Shown: positions 49,580 to 57,856 of the stretch, piece by piece
Layout: each line of letters starts with the position of its first letter
Numbering within the stretch: position 1 is the stretch's first letter
NCBI RefSeq assembly: GCF_900114785.1
Contig: NZ_FOUG01000008.1
Coordinates: 226,745-290,744 of the forward strand
Direction: 5' to 3'
DNA from: Variovorax sp. OV329
GTDB taxonomy: Bacteria > Pseudomonadota > Gammaproteobacteria > Burkholderiales > Burkholderiaceae_C
DNA: 64,000 nucleotides
Notes under the pieces: generated by a model
The model's database searches: none
What the model saw: only the letters and a program-made list of their open reading frames with translations
What the model was told of the DNA's origin: nothing
Program-made: the position numbers and the translations under genes

Positions 49580-50502
49580 GCCAACAGGATCTGCCGTGCG
49601 CGCAGCACCGCGGCCAAGCCCTCGGGGCCGCTGGCGATGCGGCTGGCTCCGCCGCGGATGGCCAGGCGCAAGGCTGCGTATTGCCGGCTCAGTGCGTCGT
49701 CGCTCGACGGTGGATGGCCGGTGGTGGGCAGGCGCAAGTCCAACTGCTGCCAGGCGCCGTGGACTCGCACGCCCATGCTGGCCATGGGCGTCGGGGCGCC
49801 GTAGCCGGCATCCAGCTGTGCCACCCAACCGCCCAGCCTGATGCGCGCATGCACGCCCTGCTCGTCGACCCGGCGCTCCAGCAACTCCAGCGGCTCGTCG
49901 ATTGGAAGAAGACAGAGCCAGGCCATCAGGTCCAGGTCGTGCACCATCAGGTCGAGCACGCAGTCCAGGGGCGGTCCCTGGCGGCACGAGGCACGCCGGA
50001 AGCGCAAGCAAGCTTCGCTGCTGCCTCGACCACGCTGCACGGCGCTGCGCAGCTTGGCCAGCGTGCCCTCGTCGAAGGCGGGGTTGAAGCGCTCCACATG
50101 GCCCACGTACAGATGCCGCCCGTGCTGCGAGGCGGCCTGCAGCATGCGCGCCCCGTCGTCCGGCGCCAGGCACATCGGCTTTTCGACCAGAACGTGGCAG
50201 CCGCGCGCCATCAAGGCGATGGCCACTTCGGCATGGGTTGCATCGCTGGTGGCGACCGTGGCTGACTCGATGTCTTTTGGCAGCTGGTCCAGGTGACGCA
50301 GCAGCGGCAGCCCATCGAGTTCAGCCGGCATTTCGGCATGAGGATCGACGGCGGCCCGCAGCGAAAAGCCTGGCAGCGCCGTCATCTTGCGGGCGTGGGT
50401 GCTGCCGAAGCGCCCGAGGCCGACGATGGCGTGGGCCAGGCCGGACGGCATGTCGGCGGCGCTTGCAAGCGGCTGCTCGAAGGTGTCGGCGGTCAGCCTC
50501 AT
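49576..50502 (-). CDS. Gfo/Idh/MocA family oxidoreductase
   Basis: A 308-residue NAD(P)-dependent dehydrogenase. AIVGLGRFGSTHARKM is the Rossmann nucleotide loop, HVLVEKPMCLAPDDG the EKP catalytic motif, and VLDLMVHDLDLM contains the conserved D-x2-x-HDxD. It probably oxidises a (nucleotide) sugar hydroxyl to a ketone for the neighbouring DegT enzyme. It overlaps both neighbours by four bases (49576-49579 and 50499-50502). Confidence 0.88.
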   Translation of the reverse strand: MRLTADTFEQPLASAADMPSGLAHAIVGLGRFGSTHARKMTALPGFSLRAAVDPHAEMPAELDGLPLLRHLDQLPKDIESATVATSDATHAEVAIALMARGCHVLVEKPMCLAPDDGARMLQAASQHGRHLYVGHVERFNPAFDEGTLAKLRSAVQRGRGSSEACLRFRRASCRQGPPLDCVLDLMVHDLDLMAWLCLLPIDEPLELLERRVDEQGVHARIRLGGWVAQLDAGYGAPTPMASMGVRVHGAWQQLDLRLPTTGHPPSSDDALSRQYAALRLAIRGGASRIASGPEGLAAVLRARQILLA

Positions 50503-51281
50503 CGGGCAGGCGTCCCATGCGCGAGCTCATCCGCCACCGCTTGCAGGTGGGCACCGCGAATCACGTGCTTGTAGACGCCGGCGGCGACACGCTCCTCGCC
50601 AATGCGCTCGAACAGAGGCTTGACCGCGGCAGCGCCCGGCTGTTCGTAGCGGGTGGGTTGTGCCGCGAACAGGCATTCGCGGCCATAGGCCTCTTCGCCG
50701 AACTCCGAGATGAAGCTGTCGAGCTCGCGCTGCAGTTGTCCGCCAGCGCGGCGCGCGTAGCCTTGCATATCGCCAAGCTTGTGTTGCAGCTCCGTGGGCC
50801 CGAGTTCCACCATCCGATGCGTCTCGGCCGCCAGCCGGGCTGGCGGGCAAGGGTGCCCCACAGTCGGGTAGCCGAAGGACTCGACTGCATGGCCGCCGGC
50901 GCGGGCGCGGTTCGCAACGCGGTTGGCCAAGAGGCGGCACAGGTCGTGGGAGGGGTTGTAGTCCTCCGATTCGTCGGCCACGATGCATTCGATGCCCTGA
51001 GCGACCACATGCGCGGCCAGCGCGTCGACCCAGGTCCTGAACAGCGCCGTGTCGCCGTCCAGCAGCGCCTGGTAGATAGCGGCATCGCTCACGGGCTGCA
51101 GCAACTTCGTCATCCATTGCGCGCCCGACTGCTGCAGGTTGTCGAGCGTCGGTTCAAGCCGGGGCACGCCATTGGCGCCGGCACCGTTGGTGAGGATGAC
51201 AACCTGCGGCCGCTCGATGCGCAGCCACTTCCACAACAGCAGTTCGTGACCTGGATGGGCCGCCATCAGCAGGTACTTCAT
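50499..51281 (-). CDS. PIG-L/LmbE-like deacetylase with altered metal motif
   Basis: A 260-residue protein resembling the PIG-L/LmbE N-acetylglucosaminyl deacetylases. The usual AHPDDE metal motif is AHPGHE (MKYLLMAAHPGHELLLW), so one aspartate is glycine and the other histidine; a later NPSHDLCRLLAN matches the histidine region. Whether it still binds zinc and deacetylates is open. In the cassette it would free an amine on an acetamido sugar. It overlaps both neighbours by four bases. Confidence 0.6.
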   Translation of the reverse strand: MKYLLMAAHPGHELLLWKWLRIERPQVVILTNGAGANGVPRLEPTLDNLQQSGAQWMTKLLQPVSDAAIYQALLDGDTALFRTWVDALAAHVVAQGIECIVADESEDYNPSHDLCRLLANRVANRARAGGHAVESFGYPTVGHPCPPARLAAETHRMVELGPTELQHKLGDMQGYARRAGGQLQRELDSFISEFGEEAYGRECLFAAQPTRYEQPGAAAVKPLFERIGEERVAAGVYKHVIRGAHLQAVADELAHGTPAR

Positions 51282-52648
51282 GCGGCCTTGGCTCCGCTGC
51301 GAACCAGGGTGATCAAGCGCCTGAGGGGCGCCGTGATGCGCCACGAGCGGCTGGCGTGCACGGCGTCGACCTGCGCATTGGCCTGGGCCGCGTGCGCGCG
51401 CGCCGCAGCCAGTGCGGCCTCGGCCGCTTCCAGTCGGCCCAAGATCTCCTCGGCGTGCTCGGCATGCCGCCGTGCTTCGCTGCGCAGGGTGTCTGCCTGT
51501 GCCTGGTGCAAATGCTGCTGCGCGTTCAAGCCCTGCTGCAGCCCGTCGATGTGCCGGTGAAGCAGGCCCTGGTCGACCATCTGGACGGTAACGGGGCCGC
51601 GCCGGAGCCAGTCGTCCATATAGCCCGCTGCCTCGCTGGCGCGCTGTTCGGCGGATACCTGCACCACGCCGCGCTCGCCCACCACGCGCAGCAACAGCCG
51701 TTCGAGTGCGCCAAGCGAGACATCCAGTCCCCCATGAACCCGCATCCAGGCCGCGGCCAGGGTCGCGTCCGGCGCGTCGAAGCGGTCCAGCTCGGCCAGC
51801 ACGTTCTGCCGCGTGATGGGCCGGGTCATCAGGGCGCGGCCAAAGTTCCATTGACGGCCCAGTGCGACCGAGGCAGCTGTGACCATCTCGCCCATGCCCG
51901 AACTCGGGTCGAGCACCACCACAGCGTTGCCCGTAACCAGTGCTTCCGTGGCGCAACGGCCCTTGCCGAACACGATGTCGTAGCGCCCGAGCGCGGCGGC
52001 CGGATCGGGCAGGTGGTTTCCGGTGCCCTGGCCGATCACGTCCAGGCTGAGCCCGCGCTCCATGCACGCAGCGCGCACTTCCGCAAGTTGCGCGTCGTGC
52101 GAGGCGTAGTTGCTGAAGATGACCGCCGAACGGGGCGTCGCTGGCAATGGGGCGCGCGGCAGGAAACGGTCCAGGTCGATGCCGTTCTGGATCAGTTCGA
52201 TTTGCGCGCGCGCAATGCCGAATTCGTGCGCCAGCCGCTCGGCGCAGTTCTCGTCCACCGCGACATGGCTCACCACCTGAGAAAAGCGCGCCGGGCGCCC
52301 GTGGTCGGCGCTGCGGTCATGGCAGATGGTGACGGTGGGCACGTCGTGGAAGTGCAGCAGCGCGCGCACCGTCTCGTATTGGGTGTTGCCGATGATCACA
52401 TCGGGCCGTGCGCCCATATCGGCCACGTCGGTGATGCAGGAAATCGAGGCCCAGCGCAACTCGTCGGCCATGTCGCCGAAGGCGGTTGCAAAGACCGTCA
52501 CCGCATGTCCGCGGCGGCGCAGCCACATCGCCAGGTCGCGTGTGAACATCTCGGCGCCCGTGCGGTGCACCAGGTAGCACATGGCAATGAGAATGCGCAG
52601 CGGCGCGGCGCCAGCAGGCGTCGACGCTTCATCGGAACGTGGGGTCAT
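51278..52648 (-). CDS. Glycosyltransferase with C-terminal coiled coil
   Basis: A 456-residue GT4-like glycosyltransferase. The N-terminal half has MCYLVHRTGAEMFTRDLAMWLRRRGHAV, and the donor region contains VIFSNYASHDAQL and FGKGRCATEALVTGNAVVVLDP (the Glu-containing donor motif). After about residue 320 is a long helical, Ala/Gln-rich part (about 360-440), probably a coiled coil, ending with the SRSWRITAPLRR motif common in glycan-cluster enzymes. It starts the four-gene cassette. I use ATG 52648; an upstream TTG frame is unlikely. Confidence 0.82.
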   Translation of the reverse strand: MTPRSDEASTPAGAAPLRILIAMCYLVHRTGAEMFTRDLAMWLRRRGHAVTVFATAFGDMADELRWASISCITDVADMGARPDVIIGNTQYETVRALLHFHDVPTVTICHDRSADHGRPARFSQVVSHVAVDENCAERLAHEFGIARAQIELIQNGIDLDRFLPRAPLPATPRSAVIFSNYASHDAQLAEVRAACMERGLSLDVIGQGTGNHLPDPAAALGRYDIVFGKGRCATEALVTGNAVVVLDPSSGMGEMVTAASVALGRQWNFGRALMTRPITRQNVLAELDRFDAPDATLAAAWMRVHGGLDVSLGALERLLLRVVGERGVVQVSAEQRASEAAGYMDDWLRRGPVTVQMVDQGLLHRHIDGLQQGLNAQQHLHQAQADTLRSEARRHAEHAEEILGRLEAAEAALAAARAHAAQANAQVDAVHASRSWRITAPLRRLITLVRSGAKAA

Positions 52649-52737
52649 GAACTCTTCACTTACTGGGTGGGGCGCGAGCAACGGCCGCCCGCAGGCTGCA
52701 TCGCCAAGGGATTATGCAAAGCGCAGCCGGGGTGGTC

Positions 52738-53718
52738 TCAATCCAGATCTTCCAGATCCGGATCCTTGCCCTCGCCGATGGTCTGGCGGGTGGTCGCGGC
52801 CTGCGCCTGCAGCCAGTCGGAAAAGGCCTGCACCTCCGGACGCATCGTGCTGCGCGGTCCGCCCAGCAGCCAGTAGGCCATGGGCGAATCCATGCGCTGC
52901 TGCGGCAGCACCTCGATCAGGTCGCCGCTGGCCAGGCTGTCGGAGATGAGCGAGCTGCGCGCCAGCACCACGCCCTGGCCGGTGAGAGCGGCCTGCACCA
53001 TCTGGTAGGCGTAGTTGAAGTAGAGCCATCGCTTGGGCTGCGTGCGCGAGAGGGCGTGCACCTCGAACCAGCGGCGCCAGGTCAGCCATTCCAGGTGCGT
53101 GCGGTGCGCATCGCCCGCTTCGATGAGCGTGAAGTGGGCGATGTCGGAGGGCTTGCTGATCGAGGGGCTGCTCTTGATCAGCCAGGGGCTGGCCACCGGC
53201 GTGAGCGTTTCGCCGAACAGGCGGATGGCGCCGGCCGGCATGCTGGAGGGTGGGCCGTAGCGCAGCGCCAGGTCCACGTCGGCCACGTCCAGGTCCACCG
53301 CCATGTCGCTGGCGTCGATGCGGATGTCGATGTCGGGGTTGTCGCGCTGGAAGGCCTCCAGCCGGGGAATCAGCCACATCGATGCGAAAGACGCAAAGGT
53401 GGTGATGGCCACGCTCTTGCGCCCGGCGCTCTGGCGGATCTGCCGCACCGCGCCATCGATGCGCGGAAGCGATTGCTGCACGGCGAGAAGCAGCTGCGCG
53501 CCGGCGCTGGTCAGCTCCACCGCGCGGGTGTGGCGCAGGAACAGCGGCACGCCGATTTCTTCCTCCAGCGACTGGATCTGCCGGCTGACCGCCGACTGTG
53601 TGAGGGCCATTTCCTCCGAGGCGGCGCGGAAGTTCAGATGCCTGGCCACCGCCTCGAAAGCCCGCAGGTGGCCGGCCGAGACGGGGCGGGAACGGAGGTG
53701 GGTCTGGGAGTGCTGCAC
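52738..53718 (-). CDS. LysR family transcriptional regulator (GcvA-like)
   Basis: A 326-residue LysR-type regulator. The N-terminal winged helix is LRAFEAVARHLNFRAASEEMALTQSAVSRQIQSLEEEIG, and SVAITTFASFASMWLIPRLEAFQRDNPDIDIRI with LALRYGP is typical of the GcvA-like substrate-binding branch. It is divergent from the DUF2917 gene (133-base gap), a common layout for LysR proteins and a target; whether they are linked is inference. Confidence 0.88.
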   Translation of the reverse strand: MQHSQTHLRSRPVSAGHLRAFEAVARHLNFRAASEEMALTQSAVSRQIQSLEEEIGVPLFLRHTRAVELTSAGAQLLLAVQQSLPRIDGAVRQIRQSAGRKSVAITTFASFASMWLIPRLEAFQRDNPDIDIRIDASDMAVDLDVADVDLALRYGPPSSMPAGAIRLFGETLTPVASPWLIKSSPSISKPSDIAHFTLIEAGDAHRTHLEWLTWRRWFEVHALSRTQPKRWLYFNYAYQMVQAALTGQGVVLARSSLISDSLASGDLIEVLPQQRMDSPMAYWLLGGPRSTMRPEVQAFSDWLQAQAATTRQTIGEGKDPDLEDLD

Positions 53719-53851
53719 TTTTGGATTGATGCGAAAACGGAATCAGTAGGCTAGCTGGTTTTCATTGGACCGGGAAGGGCGACGGCGAGATCATTCATTC
53801 CCGAAACGCGCCAACTGCCCCTTTTGCAGCAGTGCCGCACAGGAGTTGAAC

Positions 53852-54160
53852 ATGACCGCTACCGTCCTCTCGTCGTCGTCGATCCCCAGCCTGAGCCGGC
53901 AAGCGCCGGTGCCGCCGGCCGTGCGCCGCGGCGCCTGGCAACTGCAAGCCGGTCAGGCCATGTCCTTGCGTGCCCAGTCGGCCAGCGTGCTCAAGATCCG
54001 CCAGGGCCGGGTGTGGGTCACCCGCGATGCCACCACCCAATGGGGCAGCGAAGACCTGGTGCTCAGCCCCGGCGATAGCCTGCAGCTGGCCAAGGGCGAG
54101 CGCGTGGTGATGGAGCCGTGGGACGGCTTCGGCGCCACCTACACCTGGGACGCCGCCTGA
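53852..54160 (+). CDS. DUF2917 protein
   Basis: A 102-residue protein of the DUF2917 family, shown by the GAWQLQAGQAMSLRAQSASVLKIRQGRVWVTRD core and the LSPGDSLQLAKGERVVMEPW end. It is probably a small cupin-like beta barrel. It has no known function. AGGAG precedes the ATG at 53852. It is divergent from the LysR gene and convergent with the BLUF gene. Confidence 0.82.
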   Translation: MTATVLSSSSIPSLSRQAPVPPAVRRGAWQLQAGQAMSLRAQSASVLKIRQGRVWVTRDATTQWGSEDLVLSPGDSLQLAKGERVVMEPWDGFGATYTWDAA

Positions 54161-54179
54161 TCGAACAGGCGCACCGGCT

Positions 54180-54590
54180 TCAGCGCCGGATGTCGTAGCT
54201 CGGTCGCTGCGCCAGGAAGCGCAGCAGCCCGGCTTCTCCTTCATTCACCATGCGTTCGTAGAGCACGTCGTCTTCGTCTGGTTCCGAATAGCCCATTTCG
54301 AAGACATTGCTTCGGCGCGCCGGCAAGGGCCCCTCGAAGATCACCCGGATACCGACATGGCGCGGGTCCGCCGTGATGCGGCCCATGAGCCCCTGGACCT
54401 GGTCGCGCGGCCCTTCCACCTGCTGCAGGAAGTGCAGCCCGTCGAAGATCAGCAGACCCGTGATTCCCTTGTCGGCGTTGGCCTGCCGCGACTGCGCCAG
54501 GATGCCGGCGACCGTGCGCGGCGACTCACCGGGCGCCAGGAGGCTGCAATAGAAGATCTCGTGCAAGTGCTCGGCGCTGGGCAAATTCAT
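54180..54590 (-). CDS. BLUF-domain blue-light photoreceptor
   Basis: A 136-residue stand-alone BLUF protein. Flavin-binding and photocycle residues are at the right spacing for AppA: Tyr14 (Tyr21 in AppA), Asn38 (Asn45), Gln56 (Gln63) and Met99 (Met106); KGITGLLIFDGLHFLQQVEG and DPRHVGIRVIF are typical. The partly conserved tryptophan (Trp104 in AppA) is Phe97. The short C-terminus (about 100-136) is a cap helix, with no enzyme domain, so it should signal by binding a partner, like PixD. It is divergent from the Crp/Fnr gene with 58 bases between, suggesting a joint regulatory unit. The start is ATG 54590. Confidence 0.9.
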   Translation of the reverse strand: MNLPSAEHLHEIFYCSLLAPGESPRTVAGILAQSRQANADKGITGLLIFDGLHFLQQVEGPRDQVQGLMGRITADPRHVGIRVIFEGPLPARRSNVFEMGYSEPDEDDVLYERMVNEGEAGLLRFLAQRPSYDIRR

Positions 54591-54628
54591 TGTGCGCTGC
54601 AGTCTAGGAACCACGCCGATGTAGCGAA

Positions 54629-54642
54629 ATGTCAAAAGACAT
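54629..54642. promoter_or_regulatory. Palindrome between BLUF and Crp/Fnr genes
   Basis: ATGTCAAAAGACAT is a palindrome with perfect 5-base arms and a 4-base A-tract centre, 7-20 bases before the Crp/Fnr start. Crp/Fnr proteins bind such 14-base sites (TTGAT-N4-ATCAA class), so it may be an autoregulatory site for both divergent genes. The bases differ from a classical FNR box. Confidence 0.5.
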
Positions 54643-54648
54643 AGCGCT

Positions 54649-55437
54649 GTGGCCTATAGTTCACAGGTGCAGTTCGAGGACCATCTCAAGCCGGTCATGC
54701 CGCCGCAGGGGCCCAGGCCCTGCGAACACTGTGCCCTGCGCATCAATCCGGCCTTCCTGCCGATCCCGGCCTCGGAACTGCTGGCGATCCAGAACTACCG
54801 CAAGAGCACCCGCGTGGTGGAGGCGGGCCGCACCATCATCGAGGAGCACCGGGCCAGCCCGCAGCTCTTCACGCTCTATTCCGGCTGGGCCTTCCGCTAC
54901 AAGACCCTGCGCGACGGCCGCCGCCAGATCCTCAATTTCCTGCTGCCGGGCGACTTCCTCGGCCTGCAGGACGAATTCGCCGACAGCTTCACGCACGGCG
55001 TGGAGGCGGCCACCACCGTCACCCTGTGCGTCTTCGAGCGCAAGGACCTGTGGGAGGTGTTCCACACCCAGCCCAAGCTGGGCTACGACATCACCTGGCT
55101 GGCCGCGCGCGAGGAGAAGTTCGTGGACGACAACCTGGTCACCGCCGGCCGGCGCAGCGCCGCCGAGCGCGTGGCCATGCTGCTGATGCACCTGTACCGC
55201 CGCGCGCAGCGGGTGGGCATGGAGCGCGAGGGCTGGGTGGAGTTTCCCTTCCAGCAGCAGCACATCGCCGATGCGCTGGGCCTGTCGCTGGTGCACACCA
55301 ACAAGACCATGCGCAGCCTGCAGCGCCTGGGGCTGTTCCGCATCGACCGCGGCTGGCTGCGCATCCTGGACCCGCTGGCACTCCAGAACCTGGGCGATTA
55401 CTTCGACCGTCCCCTGCGGCCCGCGCCGCTGATATGA
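54649..55437 (+). CDS. Crp/Fnr family transcriptional regulator
   Basis: A 262-residue regulator with a cyclic-nucleotide-type sensor domain (about 45-150), a long dimer helix and a C-terminal helix-turn-helix (FPFQQQHIADALGLSLVHTNKTMRSLQRLG). An FNR-like C25-x2-C28 pair is at the N-terminus and a further Cys lies near 131, but the third N-terminal cysteine of the iron-sulfur ligand set of FNR is missing, so it may not be a true oxygen sensor. The start is a GTG at 54649; ATG 54697 is possible. It is divergent from the BLUF gene. Confidence 0.88.
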   Translation: MAYSSQVQFEDHLKPVMPPQGPRPCEHCALRINPAFLPIPASELLAIQNYRKSTRVVEAGRTIIEEHRASPQLFTLYSGWAFRYKTLRDGRRQILNFLLPGDFLGLQDEFADSFTHGVEAATTVTLCVFERKDLWEVFHTQPKLGYDITWLAAREEKFVDDNLVTAGRRSAAERVAMLLMHLYRRAQRVGMEREGWVEFPFQQQHIADALGLSLVHTNKTMRSLQRLGLFRIDRGWLRILDPLALQNLGDYFDRPLRPAPLI

Positions 55438-55531
55438 GTTCCGGCCGCCGCAGCAGCCGGGCCCCGTCGGGCCTTCACCGGCTTCGCGTATCGTCGGCGC
55501 CAGCCCAAACCCTGAATCGCATCTGCACTCC

Positions 55532-56806
55532 ATGAGCCTCTACGCCCGGATCCGCCAAGTCGTCATGGTCGGGGGCGTCGAGACATTCGGCGTCGCGCTG
55601 GGTGGGGTGGCGGGCCTGCTGATCGTCAACCTGCTGCCCAAGGAGCAGTACGCCGTCTACACCTTCCTGCTGGCCAGCATGACGCTGATGTCCGGCATCA
55701 GCGAACTGGGGCTGTCGCATTGCGTGCTGCCCGTGGTGGGCCAGCGTGCCGGCGAGCAGCGCTGGGTGGTGGGCGTGTGCCACCAGATATTCCACTGGCG
55801 CTGGCTGCTGCTGGCAGTGGGCGTGGTGCTGGTGCTGCCCTACGGCTACTACAGCGCGCTGCAGCACGGCTGGCTGGGCTGGCCCTTCCTGCTGGCCGTG
55901 GGCGTGATGATGGGGGTCGTGCTGCTCACGCTGCGCGACAACTTCCTGCACACCGTGTTCCTGGTGCTGGGGCACATCACCACGCTCAACCGCACCGCCC
56001 TGGCCATGCACAGCGTGCGTTTCGTGCTCGTGGCGGCCGTCCTGCTACTGCCTTTCGGGGGCTTCGCCATGGCGGGGCTGTTCTGCGCCACGGCCCTGTC
56101 TCTGATGGTGGCGGTGCGGCTGCAGACGCGCGCGCTGCGCACCCACCACGTCGCCGACTGGCGGCTGGACGAGGCCGAGCGCCACGCGGTGAATCGCGAG
56201 ACCCTGCGCATCGCCACGCCGCTGGTGCCCTCGGCCATCTTCTTCCAGGTGCAGGGCGTGGTCACGGTGCTGATCGTGTCGCTCTTCGGCACGAGCGACA
56301 TGATGGCCGAGGTGGGCGCCTTCGCCCGCCTGGCAATGATCCTCACGGTGCTGGACCGGGTCAGCAACATGCTGTTGTTCCCGGCCATTGCCCGCGCCAC
56401 GCCGGGGCCGCGCTTCGTGTCGCTGCTGCTGCGGGTGCATGGCGCCTACCTGGGGCTGATGCTGCTGATCTTCCTGTCGGCGCTGCTTTTCCCGCAGGCC
56501 TGGATGATCCTGCTGGGTCGCCAGTACGAGGCGCAGACGCCCTACCTTTGGATGGCGGTGGGCGCTTCCATCCTGATGAACTCGGCCGGCTTCGCCTTCC
56601 GCACCCTGACCGGGCGCGGCGCCACCACCCGGCAGTGGTTCACCATTCCGATGGTGCTGGCGGTGCAGGTGGCCTGGGTGGCGTGGGCGGGCGTGAGCTC
56701 GCTGCCGCTGGTGCTGGGGTTCAACCTGGCCACCTGCGGCGTGCACTTCGCCTACCAGTACGCGCTGCTGCTGGCGCGCATGAAAGACTGGCGCCGCGGC
56801 GGCTGA
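55532..56806 (+). CDS. Wzx-like polysaccharide flippase (MOP superfamily)
   Basis: A 424-residue inner-membrane protein with about 11-12 transmembrane segments (from residue 12 to the end). The pattern VGGVETFGVALGGVAGLLIVNLLPKEQYAVYTFLLASM, with a repeated second half from about residue 215 (ATPLVPSAIFFQVQGVVTVLIVSLFG), resembles O-antigen flippases and related polysaccharide exporters. It probably moves lipid-linked glycan across the membrane. A glycosyltransferase gene is convergent with it, 9 bases away. No polymerase or ligase is in the window. Confidence 0.78.
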   Translation: MSLYARIRQVVMVGGVETFGVALGGVAGLLIVNLLPKEQYAVYTFLLASMTLMSGISELGLSHCVLPVVGQRAGEQRWVVGVCHQIFHWRWLLLAVGVVLVLPYGYYSALQHGWLGWPFLLAVGVMMGVVLLTLRDNFLHTVFLVLGHITTLNRTALAMHSVRFVLVAAVLLLPFGGFAMAGLFCATALSLMVAVRLQTRALRTHHVADWRLDEAERHAVNRETLRIATPLVPSAIFFQVQGVVTVLIVSLFGTSDMMAEVGAFARLAMILTVLDRVSNMLLFPAIARATPGPRFVSLLLRVHGAYLGLMLLIFLSALLFPQAWMILLGRQYEAQTPYLWMAVGASILMNSAGFAFRTLTGRGATTRQWFTIPMVLAVQVAWVAWAGVSSLPLVLGFNLATCGVHFAYQYALLLARMKDWRRGG

Positions 56807-56815
56807 GACCGCCTC

Positions 56816-57748
56816 CTAAGCCTTGCGATAGAAGCGGCCGATGGCCGAAGCCAGCCCCAGGCTCGCCCGCCGCAGCGTGAACTGCAGCGGTGAGTACAGC
56901 TGTATGGGGTGGTTGGCAAAGCGGTAGTAGGCCTTGGTGGCCGGCGAAGGCGGCCGGCCGCCCAGGGCGCGCTGCAGGTGCTTGCCGAGCCAGGGCTTGG
57001 CCGAGCCGATGGCGTGCGAGAAGTAGTAGCCGCCGTCCAGGAAATCCATCGCATCGGCGCCGGCCGTGTTGAGCGGCGCTTCGTGCGCCGTGAGGGCGAA
57101 GTTCAGCGCGTCCTGGTCGGTGGAGTGGAACAGGTCCGGCGCGTTGCCCGACTTGATGTTCTTCAGCCCCGTGTTGTAGTCGGCCACCAGCCCGCACATC
57201 CAGCCCCACAGGGTGAGGAAGTCGGCGTGCTCGCGCGGCACGCTGATGAAGCCGGCGTTGTAGTAGCGGTCCAGTTCGCGCCGCTGCACCACGCCGTGCG
57301 GCGCGAACCAGGACTTCCACATCAGACGCTTGGGATGGCGCGGCGGGAAGTTCCAGTTGACGTCCTCGATCAGGGCGATGCCGCCCTCGAACCACGGCGC
57401 GATGTCCGCCCAGGGGCATTTCAGGACAATGTCCGGATCGATGTAGGCCACCACGTCGGCCTCCGGCGCGTGCTTGTCGAGCAGGTCGCGCATGAAGGTG
57501 GCCTTGTAGTAGGTGAAGAAGACGGGCGTGTCGAGCTTCACGAAACGCAGGCTGAATTGCTCGCTCAGCCGCAGCTGGCCGGTGGCGGCGCTGTAGTCGC
57601 CGCTTTCGGTGATCCACCCGGCCAGCTGGCCGCGGTAACCCACCCAGAGGTCCCCCCGGAAACCATTGGCCAGGAGCGAATTCGCCAGAGCCGCCACGCC
57701 GTAGTGGTAGTGGCCTTCGAACAGGGTGCAAAGGATGGTTTTCTTCAT
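56816..57748 (-). CDS. Glycosyltransferase-like protein
   Basis: A 310-residue protein that looks like a GT-A-fold transferase: KTILCTLFEGHYHYGVAALANSLLANGF, FFTYYKATFMRDLLDKHAPEADVVAYIDPDIVLKCPW (DPD in the place of the DxD metal motif) and YYNAGFISVPREHADFLTLW, which resemble GT8/GT32-like proteins. The substrate is unknown. It is convergent with the Wzx-like gene and may serve the same glycan. No signal peptide or membrane segment is seen. Confidence 0.72.
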   Translation of the reverse strand: MKKTILCTLFEGHYHYGVAALANSLLANGFRGDLWVGYRGQLAGWITESGDYSAATGQLRLSEQFSLRFVKLDTPVFFTYYKATFMRDLLDKHAPEADVVAYIDPDIVLKCPWADIAPWFEGGIALIEDVNWNFPPRHPKRLMWKSWFAPHGVVQRRELDRYYNAGFISVPREHADFLTLWGWMCGLVADYNTGLKNIKSGNAPDLFHSTDQDALNFALTAHEAPLNTAGADAMDFLDGGYYFSHAIGSAKPWLGKHLQRALGGRPPSPATKAYYRFANHPIQLYSPLQFTLRRASLGLASAIGRFYRKA

Positions 57749-57856
57749 TCGCCAGGGGTTGCCGTGAAAACGCCGCGCGTGATGGCGACAGTGTAATCAG
57801 ATAGCACTACAAGTAACAACTGGTCACATGGTCGATGTGCGTTTGGCGGACCCGGT

